Below, one piece after another: positions 19,889-27,801 of a DNA stretch of 34,890 bases. The stretch lies in NCBI GenBank assembly GCA_024224155.1, contig JAAENP010000054.1, positions 1-34,890 on the forward strand, given 5' to 3'. The notes below the pieces were generated by a model. The model did no database searches. It saw only the letters and a program-made list of their open reading frames with translations, and was not told the DNA's origin. The translations under genes and the position numbers were made by a program. Numbering within the stretch: position 1 is the first letter of the stretch; each line of letters starts with the position of its first letter. The stretch comes from a bacterium (GTDB lineage: Bacteria; Acidobacteriota; Thermoanaerobaculia; Multivoradales; JAHEKO01).

Positions 19889-21208
19889 ATGATCCTCTCT
19901 ATCGCTGGGGGAGCCCGCGAGCCTACCGCCGCGGGAGCGACGCCATCGCACTCTCCATCGGCGGCCCTTCTGACTGTTGCACTTCTGCTGATTCCCGCCC
20001 TCGCGCCTGCTGCCGAGTGGCCCCAATGGCGGGGTCCCCGAAGCGACGGCACCGCATCCGGACCCTTCTACACGGGAGAGATGCCCGATCGCCTCTCGCG
20101 GGTATGGGAGCGCGAGATCGGTGAGGGTTACTCCGGACCGGTCGTCTCCGGCGACCGCGTCTGGGTGGAGTCGCGCCAGGGCGACAAGGAGGTCGTTCGT
20201 TCCCTGCGCCTCGCCGACGGCAAGGTCCTGTGGGGGCAATCTTACGAGGCCGCGTTTCGCCAGGACGACTCCGCTCGAGCTCACGGTCTGGGCCCCTACT
20301 CGACTCCCGCTCTCGCCGACGGTCGGCTATTCACCTTCAGCGTCAACGCCGTACTCAGGGCCTGGGATGCCAACACCGGAGCGCTGCTGTGGAAGAAGGC
20401 CTCGTCCGACGAGTTCGATCCCAGTTTTCCCTTCTTTGGCGCCGCCGCCTCGCCCCTGGTGTGGAGGGATCTCTGCATCGTGCACCTGGGGGGACACGAG
20501 AGAGACGATATCGACGCCCCCAGCGTCGGTGCGATGGTGGCGCTCAACGTCTCGGATGGTCGGGAGATGTGGCGCTGGAGTGGCGACGGCCCGGCGCTGG
20601 CTGCCTCGCCGGTGATCCACCAGCTCGAGGGCGGGCCGCATCTCGTCTTCAAGACGAAGAAACTGATCGTCGGGCTCGATCCGCTCACCGGCAAGGAGCT
20701 CTGGCGCAGGCCGTTTCGCGTGCCCATGGACAACACCATCGTGACGCCGCTGCTCACTGGCACGATGCTGCTGACCTCGGACTACGACACGGGAATTCTC
20801 GCCTGGCAGATCGTGCCGAACGGCGAGTCCTGGGATGTTCGTCCGCTCTGGAAGCACCGCGAGGTTTCGCTCTTCATGAGCTCGCCGGTGGTGGCGGGGG
20901 ACCTCGTCGTCGGTTTTTCGCATTTTCGCAGAGGGCAGCTCTTCGTGCTCGATCCCGAGAACGGAGAGGTCTTGTGGCGGGGCGAGCCCCGGAGCGGCGA
21001 GCACGCGACCGTGATTGCATGGGGCAGTCAGGTGCTGGTGATTCAGGAGGACGGCATGTTGCTTCTGGCCGAGGTGTCTCGCAGCGGCCTGGTCCCGATC
21101 AGGAAGTACGGGCTGGGAGAATCGGTGGCCTGGTCGCACCCGGCTGTTGTCGGCGATCGGCTCGTCTTTCGGGACGGCAGCCGGCTGGCGGTGGTCCGGT
21201 TGAAATAG
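19889..21208 (+). CDS. PQQ-binding-like beta-propeller protein, exported
   Basis: The product is 439 residues. A signal peptide lies at about residues 24-42 (AALLTVALLLIPALAPAA). It opens with WPQWRGPRSDG, the usual entry to this family, then repeated blades marked by DGKVLWGQ, NTGALLWKKA, DGREMWRW, TGKELWRRP and NGEVLWRGEP. These W-containing repeats are the quinoprotein propeller (PQQ_2) pattern. I see no clear PQQ-binding or calcium residues, so it may be a scaffold, as in BamB, rather than an enzyme. The N-terminal 23 residues before the hydrophobic core are long. Complete; no link to neighbours. Confidence 0.8.
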   Translation: MILSIAGGAREPTAAGATPSHSPSAALLTVALLLIPALAPAAEWPQWRGPRSDGTASGPFYTGEMPDRLSRVWEREIGEGYSGPVVSGDRVWVESRQGDKEVVRSLRLADGKVLWGQSYEAAFRQDDSARAHGLGPYSTPALADGRLFTFSVNAVLRAWDANTGALLWKKASSDEFDPSFPFFGAAASPLVWRDLCIVHLGGHERDDIDAPSVGAMVALNVSDGREMWRWSGDGPALAASPVIHQLEGGPHLVFKTKKLIVGLDPLTGKELWRRPFRVPMDNTIVTPLLTGTMLLTSDYDTGILAWQIVPNGESWDVRPLWKHREVSLFMSSPVVAGDLVVGFSHFRRGQLFVLDPENGEVLWRGEPRSGEHATVIAWGSQVLVIQEDGMLLLAEVSRSGLVPIRKYGLGESVAWSHPAVVGDRLVFRDGSRLAVVRLK

Positions 21209-21251
21209 GAGCGAGGCGATTTCGCACGCCGCGGGCTGTTAGGCTCGCGTC

Positions 21252-21656
21252 GTGGCAAGCCGCAGACGGAAGAGTCTCGAGATGCTACGGTCTGAGCACC
21301 AGCAAGCCAGTCTCGAGCATGCGGCCTGGAAGCGCGACGTCGAACGCTGGCGGATCTCCTACCACCAGGCTCTGAGGGCCTGTGCTCAGCGCTTATCCTC
21401 GGGGCTCGAGCTTGAGAGCTTCGAAGCCGCACTCGATCGGCACGAGGCGGCGATGGCCGCTCACGAAGAGGCCCTCCGCCGCCACGAGACGACGCTCGGA
21501 CTCGAGCGAAGGGTCGAGATCGGATTGTCCGATGATTCGCTGGACTTCCACCAGGCAATGGAGTCCCGCCATGCCCGCTCCAAGGCTTCTCACGAGCAGC
21601 TCGAGCGATCGCACCGCGCCATCCTGGCGGCCCTGGAGATGCTCGGAAGACGATAG
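21252..21656 (+). CDS. Small coiled-coil protein of unknown function
   Basis: The product is 134 residues from GTG 21252, lying 43 bases after the propeller gene. It is almost all charged helix, with heptad-like stretches SEHQQASLEHAAWKRDVERW, ESFEAALDRHEAAMAAHEEA and SHEQLERSHRAILAALEML. It is rich in His, Glu and Arg and lacks a signal peptide or membrane segment. Long-range helix regularity and a compact frame with no competitor on this strand support a real gene. I do not recognise it. It may be co-transcribed with the propeller gene. Confidence 0.55.
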   Translation: MASRRRKSLEMLRSEHQQASLEHAAWKRDVERWRISYHQALRACAQRLSSGLELESFEAALDRHEAAMAAHEEALRRHETTLGLERRVEIGLSDDSLDFHQAMESRHARSKASHEQLERSHRAILAALEMLGRR

Positions 21657-21686
21657 GGAAACGCCTGTGGATCGTCGGAAACGGCC

Positions 21687-22700
21687 CTATCCACCCGACT
21701 GTGCGTCGCGGCGCACCGATCTGGGGAGCCGATCCAGCTTGAAGATGGTCGTGAACTCGCGGTTGACGCTGATCCAGAGCTTGCCCGTGATGATGGCGTT
21801 GGTGAGCGCCTCCTTGAAGCTCATCCAATCGACCAGCAGCTTCGGCTCCGAGCAGAGCATGACGAAGTCGGCCTCTGCCCCGGTCTCTTCCTCGACCACC
21901 TCGAGGCGGCCGTCGTCGATCTTCAGGGTAATGCTGCCGGCTGCAGTCTTGACTTCGATCGCCCGCCGCCAACCCGCCAGGTTGTGGCGCGCCCGGGGGC
22001 TCGCCTCCACGCCCGAGGCCAGCTCTTTGAGCATCTCGACCGCGCGGGCGAAGGCGTTGCGGTCCTCGTCGGCCGGCTCGCCGACTTCGGGCTCCAGCGG
22101 TTCGGAGAAGTCGAGGTCGCTCTCGAGGAGCGGCGACTTCGCCTGCTGTTCCGGAGTGAGCTCCGCGCTTGGAACAGCGAAGATGTCGGTCGGCTTGCCC
22201 TGGCGTTCGTCGCGGAAAACGATCTTCACCGGTGTGCCCTTCTTGAAGATGAAGGGAGTCAGGACTCCGCGGGTGGTGTAGACGTGGATCGGCAACGCGG
22301 TGTCGGCCCCTTCGAGGGTCACGCGGCCGCGCCCGAAGGGCACCCATGACTGGAACAGCGAGTGGGCGAAGTAGGTGATCGGGGGTGTCGAGTTCATCAC
22401 GCCGTGGTCGGGCATCTCGACCGGGTTCATCTCCGCGAACTCGCAGTCCGGGCACATGAGGGCAAAGGGTGGCACCCGGACGGTGCCGCAGCTCGGGCAC
22501 TTGACGCCATGAATCCTGGCCTCGTCCCGCAGGGCGAGGAAGTAGCCGGAGAACTCGCCCTTGGTGCGTTTGTAGAAGGTGAACATCGCCTCGTTGGTCT
22601 GCAGGTAGGGAGTCCCGTCCACCTCCACGACCTCGGAGGCCACGGGTGGGTTCATGTGCTCCGGAATGACCCGGGGAACGTCGTTTTTTGTCTCGGTCAT
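21687..22700 (-). CDS. DUF35 zinc-ribbon/OB-fold protein fused to SCP2 sterol-carrier domain
   Basis: The product is 337 residues. Residues 65-90 are a zinc ribbon (C68, C71, C83, C86 in VKCPSCGTVRVPPFALMCPD). Residues 95-180 are the DUF35 OB-fold. Residues 215-325 match SCP2 (sterol carrier): AIEVKTAAGSITLKIDDGRL, PKLLVDWMSFKEALTNAI, GKLWISVN. DUF35 proteins pair with thiolase-fold enzymes as an acyl-CoA-binding subunit, and SCP2 binds lipids or CoA esters. Start ATG 22700 lies one base after the thiolase stop (22702), so the two are translationally coupled in one operon. The fusion on one chain suggests delivery of a lipid-CoA substrate to the thiolase. Confidence 0.85.
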   Translation of the reverse strand: MTETKNDVPRVIPEHMNPPVASEVVEVDGTPYLQTNEAMFTFYKRTKGEFSGYFLALRDEARIHGVKCPSCGTVRVPPFALMCPDCEFAEMNPVEMPDHGVMNSTPPITYFAHSLFQSWVPFGRGRVTLEGADTALPIHVYTTRGVLTPFIFKKGTPVKIVFRDERQGKPTDIFAVPSAELTPEQQAKSPLLESDLDFSEPLEPEVGEPADEDRNAFARAVEMLKELASGVEASPRARHNLAGWRRAIEVKTAAGSITLKIDDGRLEVVEEETGAEADFVMLCSEPKLLVDWMSFKEALTNAIITGKLWISVNREFTTIFKLDRLPRSVRRDAQSGG

Positions 22701-22701
22701 C

Positions 22702-23907
22702 TCACTCGCTCCTCTCCAGAACCATCGCCACACCGTACTGCGCCACGGTCGAGCCGGTGCCGTGCACCAGCCCGCGCTCGAGCTCGCGCTCGATCATTTC
22801 CCTGCGCGCGCTCCAGCAGGAGAACATGTTGGAGCCGCCGACGAAGTGACCACCGAATGTAAGCCCGCCGGAGGGATTGACCAACACCTTGCCACCCGGC
22901 GTCATCACCTCGTCCTCGATCAGGGCGTCGGTGTTGCCGACCGGCACGAATCCCATCTCGCCCATGGTGATCTGGAGCTGCTTGATGAAGGCGTCGTGCA
23001 GCTCGACCACTTGGATCTCGCGCAGCGGATCCTTCACCCCGGCCATCTCGTAGGCCTTGTGCGCCGCGATGTGATCCGACCAGATTCGGCCCATGTACTT
23101 GTGCTTCTCGTAGTCGGGCCCGGCAACGCTGTGCTCGTTGCTGGCGCCCAGCCCGGTTACCCAGACCACCGGCAGGCCGGCGTTGGCGGCGATGGCCTTG
23201 GCCTTGTCCTCGGAAGCGAAGAGCACGGCGCCCGCCCCCTCCGTGTAGACGCACATCTCGAGGAGCTTGAACGGGTAGACGACGTAGCGTGAGTTCATCG
23301 CCATCTCGGCCGTGACCACCTCGTCGCGGCGCTGGGCGAAGGGATTGTTCTTGGCCTGCTGGCAGAGGATCTCCGAGATGCGCGCCGAGACCTCCGGCTT
23401 GAGGTCGTCGGGGTGGTCGTCCATATAGGCCAGGACCACCTCGGCGTAGCTGTCCGACGCGGTCCAGCCCAGCTCTCGCTCGAAGAAGGTGTCGGCGGAC
23501 CAGCCGATGGTCTTGATGACCTCCGGGGTCTCGGTCATCGACTCGAAGTCGAAGCAGTCGGTCGCTCGCTCGACTCCCAACGCCAGCACCGTGTCGTAGA
23601 GTCCGCTGGCGATGAATGTGTAGGCGGCGAGCATGGCGTAGGCTCCGGTGGCGCCGCCGTTGGTCACCCGCAGCCCCGGTTTGTTGGTCATTCCGATGAT
23701 CCCGTGCAGCGGGTGCTCGGGGATCGCGGAAAGCTCGAAGATGTCGTTGTAGATGCCGTAGACCACCGCATCCACGTCCCGAACGCTCATGGCGGCATCT
23801 TCGAGACACGCCTTGACCGCCATCTGAGAGAGACCGTAGTAGGTCCGCTCCATCCAATGGCTCTTGCAGGGCGTGATCCCGGCGCCGACTATTCCCACTC
23901 GTCTCAT
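22702..23907 (-). CDS. Thiolase-family enzyme lacking the catalytic cysteines
   Basis: The product is 401 residues (ATG 23907; GAGGAGG upstream). It has a thiolase/SCP2-type fold: MRRVGIVGAGITP, YAMLAAYTFIASGLYDTVLA, GAGAVLFASEDKAKAI, HDAF with His304, and GGLTFGGHFVGGS with His354. The nucleophile motif, usually N-x-C-A-S-G, is V-T-N-G-G-A-T-G (81-88), so Gly85 replaces the Cys. The late C-x-G Cys is also absent (VAQYGVAMV). This rules out ordinary thiolysis. Known cysteine-less relatives include the steroid side-chain retro-aldolase Ltp2, which also needs a DUF35 partner, as seen next door. Function is therefore more likely an aldol-type cleavage or non-catalytic; His304 is kept, so it is not a simple Ltp2. 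Confidence 0.85.
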   Translation of the reverse strand: MRRVGIVGAGITPCKSHWMERTYYGLSQMAVKACLEDAAMSVRDVDAVVYGIYNDIFELSAIPEHPLHGIIGMTNKPGLRVTNGGATGAYAMLAAYTFIASGLYDTVLALGVERATDCFDFESMTETPEVIKTIGWSADTFFERELGWTASDSYAEVVLAYMDDHPDDLKPEVSARISEILCQQAKNNPFAQRRDEVVTAEMAMNSRYVVYPFKLLEMCVYTEGAGAVLFASEDKAKAIAANAGLPVVWVTGLGASNEHSVAGPDYEKHKYMGRIWSDHIAAHKAYEMAGVKDPLREIQVVELHDAFIKQLQITMGEMGFVPVGNTDALIEDEVMTPGGKVLVNPSGGLTFGGHFVGGSNMFSCWSARREMIERELERGLVHGTGSTVAQYGVAMVLERSE

Positions 23908-24251
23908 GCCTGCGACCTCCTCGGGGTCGGTACGAGCCCCGGATACAAAGCAGTTTGTGCCTGTTGCCTCATCCGCCTCGTTGGCGGTGAGCCGTTGTCC
24001 GCCCGTCCACAAGGCCTGCGAGGCCCGGCGGGTTGATGGACGCTACGTGTTCGATAGCACGACGCGGTATTCGTTGCACCACCCGGCTGGGTGGGCGGCT
24101 CGCTGGCGGATCTCCCAGGTCTCGAGGCCAGTCTCGAGGTGCCAGCCACTCATCGGGTGGCGCAACCGCACTGCCATGCAAGGTGCCAGCCTCTTCTAGA
24201 GACTTCTAGAGAGGGGGCTCCACGCTGGCGGGCACCCTCCGCCGGGTTCCG
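23908..24251. other. Gene-free stretch between two minus-strand genes
   Basis: This 344-base gap has no frame with recognisable homology. It should carry the promoter of the thiolase operon. It contains a partial palindrome at 23945-23958 and, at 24191-24212, two nearly tandem copies of CTTCTAGAGA. Confidence 0.5.
23945..23958. promoter_or_regulatory. Palindrome upstream of the thiolase operon
   Basis: ACAAAGCAGTTTGT has five-base inverted arms (ACAAA/TTTGT) and lies about 40 bases upstream of ATG 23907. The length and position suit a dimeric repressor such as a TetR-type regulator. No regulator gene lies nearby in this window. Weak support. Confidence 0.25.
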
Positions 24252-24866
24252 TCAGGTCGCCGACTCCACTCGTTCCTTTAGCCCGAGCAGGCACTTGCGC
24301 ATCATCCAGATCTCGAATGTCTCCAACAACAGCACGGAGAGGGGGCCACCGGCCCGCCAGCGCAGCCGAGTCACGAGACGTGTGTGCTGTCGATCCTGCG
24401 GGTACAACCCCCAGGCCCAGGTGAACGCCCCCGGGCGGCCGGGGTAGCGGCCGACCGCGAGGAGCATGAAATTGTCGGGCTCGAGTGCCAGGACCTTGGC
24501 GTCGGCGACGTTCGAGAGGGGAATCTCATCGCCGACCTCGAGGTTCTGAAACTCCGGCAGAATCCTCTCCGCACTGGGGACTCCGTCGTGGTCGAGGCGG
24601 TCGTAGCTGTAGAAGCCGGCTCGCAGGTATCCAATCTGGACGATCCAGGGCCAGATTTCGTCAGGTCTGCCTCGGATCGTCACGGCTCTTGTGGCATTGA
24701 AACCAGGCTCCGAAATGACCTCGTCGCCGGGCATGCGACGGGCTATCTCCTGCTCAGTAGCACCCCAGTTACGCTGCCAGGGTCGGTACAGGAACTGAAA
24801 GAAGGCTCCCAGTCCAGTAGCCAGGACGACGAGGAAGACAAGGGCTCGGATGAGGGGCTTGCGCAT
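24252..24866 (-). CDS. SRPBCC-like protein with N-terminal membrane anchor
   Basis: The product is 204 residues. It has an N-terminal hydrophobic segment (RALVFLVVLATGLGAFFQFL, residues 8-27), then a START/SRPBCC-type domain: TRAVTIRGRPDEIWPWIVQI, GYLRAGFYSYDRLD, VGDEIPLSNVADAKVLALEP and HTRLVTRLRWRAGG. The WPWIVQIG and GFYSYD motifs match a well-spread family of unknown function that binds hydrophobic ligands. It is divergent from the phosphoesterase gene (69 bases apart). Only a weak ribosome site is visible. Confidence 0.75.
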   Translation of the reverse strand: MRKPLIRALVFLVVLATGLGAFFQFLYRPWQRNWGATEQEIARRMPGDEVISEPGFNATRAVTIRGRPDEIWPWIVQIGYLRAGFYSYDRLDHDGVPSAERILPEFQNLEVGDEIPLSNVADAKVLALEPDNFMLLAVGRYPGRPGAFTWAWGLYPQDRQHTRLVTRLRWRAGGPLSVLLLETFEIWMMRKCLLGLKERVESAT

Positions 24867-24935
24867 TCGGCAACCCCAACGTTACCTCGGAACGTGCGGT
24901 CACCGAGAGGGGCCCGGCGCTCATATGATGTCGCC

Positions 24936-25994
24936 GTGCCTCGCCTTCGAGTCCTGCTGGTGGCCGACACCCACCTCGGCTTCGACCTGCCATATCGGCC
25001 CAGGGTCGAGCGGCGTCGGCGCGGCCCGGACTTCGTTGCCAACTTCGAGCGCGCGCTGGAGCCGGCACGAAGGGGCGAGGTCGATCTGGTGGTTCACGGT
25101 GGCGACCTCCTCTTTCGCAGCCGAGTCCGCCGGGAGCTCGTCTACCGCGCCTTCGAGCCGCTGATCGCGGTCGCGAACGGCGGCGTGCCGGTGGTGGTCG
25201 TGCCGGGCAACCACGAGCGGTCGGCGATCCCCTACCCGCTGCTGGCGGCTCACGGTCGAATTCACATTCTCGACCGGCCGCGGACGGTTCAGCTCGAGGC
25301 TGGGGGCTGCCACGTCGCGGTGGCGGGTTTCCCCTTTCAGCGCGAGAACGTGGAGGCGGAGTTTCCCAGACTGGTGGGAGAGACTGGATGTCTTGACACG
25401 CAGGCCTCGATCCGGCTCTTGTGCCTCCATCAAACGATCGAGGGAGCACGGGTCGGCCCGTCCGGATACACCTTTCGTCGGGGAGCCGACGTCATTCGCG
25501 GGCGAGACATCCCGCCAGGCCTTGCTGCGGTTCTGGCTGGGCATATTCACCGCCACCAGGTCCTGACCGCCGATCTAGCGGCCCGGCCGCTGGCGGCTCC
25601 GGTGCTCTATCCAGGCTCGATCGAGCGGACCAGTGCGGCGGAGCGCAACGAGCCCAAGGGATACATGACCCTGGACGTGGGGGCGGACGACCACGGCGGC
25701 TGTCTCGAAGACTGGTCCTTCAACGAGCTCCCCAGCCGACCGATGATCGATCTCGAGATCCAGGTCGGGGGGCTGAGCGCTCAGCGGCTGCGGAATCGCT
25801 TGGAGCGTTTGCTGGCGCCCGTCGATCCGGACGCCGTGGTCAGGCTCAATGTGCTTGGGCGCCCCGATCCCCGGGCGGCGGATCTTCTTCGGGCCGAGAG
25901 CCTGCGCTCCTTTGCGCCGGCGACGATGACGCTCACCCTCCGGGGCTTCACGAAGGCATCCCGGGCAGTACCCGGACCTCGAACTCCTCGTTGA
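24936..25994 (+). CDS. Calcineurin-like metallophosphoesterase, SbcD/Mre11-like
   Basis: The product is 352 residues from GTG 24936 (MPRLRVLLVADTHLGFD). It carries the full metal site: D11-x-H13, GGD57, G-N92-H93-E94, H165 (LHQT) and G-H203-I-H205. The arrangement and the capping region resemble the SbcD nuclease of the SbcCD/Mre11-Rad50 DNA-break repair complex. I see no SbcC partner here, so it may act alone or with one elsewhere. Longer frames upstream are antisense to the SRPBCC gene and are rejected. Its last 47 bases overlap the convergent DUF3592 gene. Confidence 0.85.
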   Translation: MPRLRVLLVADTHLGFDLPYRPRVERRRRGPDFVANFERALEPARRGEVDLVVHGGDLLFRSRVRRELVYRAFEPLIAVANGGVPVVVVPGNHERSAIPYPLLAAHGRIHILDRPRTVQLEAGGCHVAVAGFPFQRENVEAEFPRLVGETGCLDTQASIRLLCLHQTIEGARVGPSGYTFRRGADVIRGRDIPPGLAAVLAGHIHRHQVLTADLAARPLAAPVLYPGSIERTSAAERNEPKGYMTLDVGADDHGGCLEDWSFNELPSRPMIDLEIQVGGLSAQRLRNRLERLLAPVDPDAVVRLNVLGRPDPRAADLLRAESLRSFAPATMTLTLRGFTKASRAVPGPRTPR

Positions 25995-27666
25995 CGTCGG
26001 GCCAGTAGCCGATGTCGCCGTGCAGTTTGAGGGTCCATCGGATGGAGGTGTCTCCCTCGGAGGAGGCCGGTGTCTCGCGGGGCACCGTGAAGCTCACGCC
26101 GCCGTACTCGAGCGGCAGTTCCCGCCCACGATCCAGGATGGTGATGGCGGGGGTGTCGAGCGGCTTGGACTCGATGCGGATGTTCGAGTCGCCGACGTGG
26201 GTCTTGGTCTCTGTCGCCTCGAGCCAGATCTTGAGGTGCCGGATCCGGCTCGCGGCTCCCCTGAAGGCCCACTCGAGCTGTGCCGACTCGCCGATGCGGA
26301 GGGCACCCGGTGTGAGGTGGACGCGAGAGCGCGGGTTGAGGAGTGCCAGAATCGAGTAGGGGATACCGCTGAGCAGGAGGAGGCCGACGAGAACGAAGGG
26401 TGTCAGGACGATGGCGACGATCCATTCCGGGTTTCCCGCCCGCCAGCTCTCGACGACCTGCCAGACGAAGATCGACAGGAAGCCGTTCCAGAACAGCGCC
26501 ACGACGCTCGCGCAGCCCAGCTTGCCGATGGGCCCCATCTTCGGTTCGAGCGCGAGCGGGCCGGCAAGCTCCTGGCCGGCCGACTCGCCCGAGCTCCAGC
26601 CGACGCTCGACGCGTCGGTCGGGCTCGTAGGTACCGCCCAGGACGGGAGTGCGGCATCCTTTTTGGCGGTTCGCAGAGCCTTGATTGCGAAAGCAAGCCC
26701 GCCGATTCCGACAAACGCGAAGAGGAGCGGCACCAAACCGAAGAGATAGTCGCCGGTGAAACCTCGCTCGATGACCGCTTCGAATGGGTCTTTTGGGTTG
26801 ACGTAGCAGAAGGTGTTGGTACCGGCGGGGAGCGCGTCGACGATCTTGGCCTTGCGCTTGTAGCCGCTCGAGGACCCGCCCATGAACTGATAGCGATTCG
26901 CTCGATACTCGCGTCCCTCGAGCTCGTAGCGGAACAGAACGTCGATGCTGTAGGTGGCGCCGTCGTCGCCGGGGTGCGTCCGCACCCCGCTCGAAACGAT
27001 CTCGCACGGGGTCTCGGTCCAGGACCGGGCCTCGACGACCTGGAGGGCGGGGCGGAGGAAGAAGGGGACCAGGAATCCGACGCCGAAGAGCGCGAAGCCG
27101 CCGGTGAGAAAGACCATCGCTCCGGCTGCGAGTCCAGGGCGGGCTCTTGTCGGAATCGAACCTCGATCGAGTGGCGCCTCCTCCGTGCCGGAGCCGAAAC
27201 CGCGGACCAGCCAAAGGCCACCGGCCCCGGCGGCGACGAAGACCAGGGGCACCAGGATCCAGAAGCCCTCCCAGAGGTTGGCACGGCGTAGATAGGACCG
27301 ATCGGGCTCCTCCGGGTCGATCCAGCACCGCGCCTCGCTGCCCGCGAGGTAGCGCCCGGCGAGAACCGCGGCTTCGGAGGCCGTCTCGGATCCGCTATAG
27401 GCGTGGCGGTAGGCGTCTCCGAGGTGCTTGTCACCGCGGTAGTGATAGCGGTACGAAACCTGAAACTCGGTGTCGCCGTACTGGGGCCGCTCGACCGCCT
27501 CGGACGAGTCGATCGTGCAGATCGCCTCGTCCCAGAACCAGGTGTCCAGGCCTTGTAGCCAGTCGATCGTGACGGCGACCGTAGCAACCACCCCCACGAG
27601 GGTAAACGCCCCGAGCAGAACGATCTGAACGAGCGCGGCCGCACGCATGGGTGATCTGGACACCAA
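25948..27666 (-). CDS. DUF3592 membrane protein with duplicated domain
   Basis: The product is about 572 residues; the start is unsettled between TTG 27666, GTG 27663 and ATG 27648. It contains two DUF3592-like units: the first with FQVSYRYHYRGDKHLGD, RCWIDPEEPDRSYLRR; the second with TPCEIVSSGVRTH, IDVLFRYELEGREYRANRY, NTFCYVNPKDPFEAVI. Each is followed by membrane helices (LWEGFWILVPLVFVAAGAGG; TGDYLFGLVPLLFAFVGIGG). Further helices lie at about 405-475 and a soluble C-terminal region with strands follows. It is probably an inner-membrane protein with an unknown, possibly transport or sensor, role. The 47-base tail overlap with the phosphoesterase is convergent. Confidence 0.8.
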   Translation of the reverse strand: MVSRSPMRAAALVQIVLLGAFTLVGVVATVAVTIDWLQGLDTWFWDEAICTIDSSEAVERPQYGDTEFQVSYRYHYRGDKHLGDAYRHAYSGSETASEAAVLAGRYLAGSEARCWIDPEEPDRSYLRRANLWEGFWILVPLVFVAAGAGGLWLVRGFGSGTEEAPLDRGSIPTRARPGLAAGAMVFLTGGFALFGVGFLVPFFLRPALQVVEARSWTETPCEIVSSGVRTHPGDDGATYSIDVLFRYELEGREYRANRYQFMGGSSSGYKRKAKIVDALPAGTNTFCYVNPKDPFEAVIERGFTGDYLFGLVPLLFAFVGIGGLAFAIKALRTAKKDAALPSWAVPTSPTDASSVGWSSGESAGQELAGPLALEPKMGPIGKLGCASVVALFWNGFLSIFVWQVVESWRAGNPEWIVAIVLTPFVLVGLLLLSGIPYSILALLNPRSRVHLTPGALRIGESAQLEWAFRGAASRIRHLKIWLEATETKTHVGDSNIRIESKPLDTPAITILDRGRELPLEYGGVSFTVPRETPASSEGDTSIRWTLKLHGDIGYWPDVNEEFEVRVLPGMPS

Positions 27667-27801
27667 CTGAAGCTCCGAGAACGGTGGAATACTATCGGGT
27701 CTTCTGTCCCCTGAGATCCCCCACTCCGCCGGTCTGGCAGAAAGCGACGCCGACTCTCGCTTACACTAGGCCTCTCAACACAACCTACTGAAGGGGAAAG
27801 T

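Noticed and set aside
21043-22500. Open frame of 485 codons on the minus strand
   Set aside because: It overlaps four real genes in other frames and has Arg/Gly/Pro-rich shadow composition.
26020-27291. Open frame of over 420 codons antisense to DUF3592
   Set aside because: The opposite strand carries a membrane protein with recognisable domains; this frame has none.
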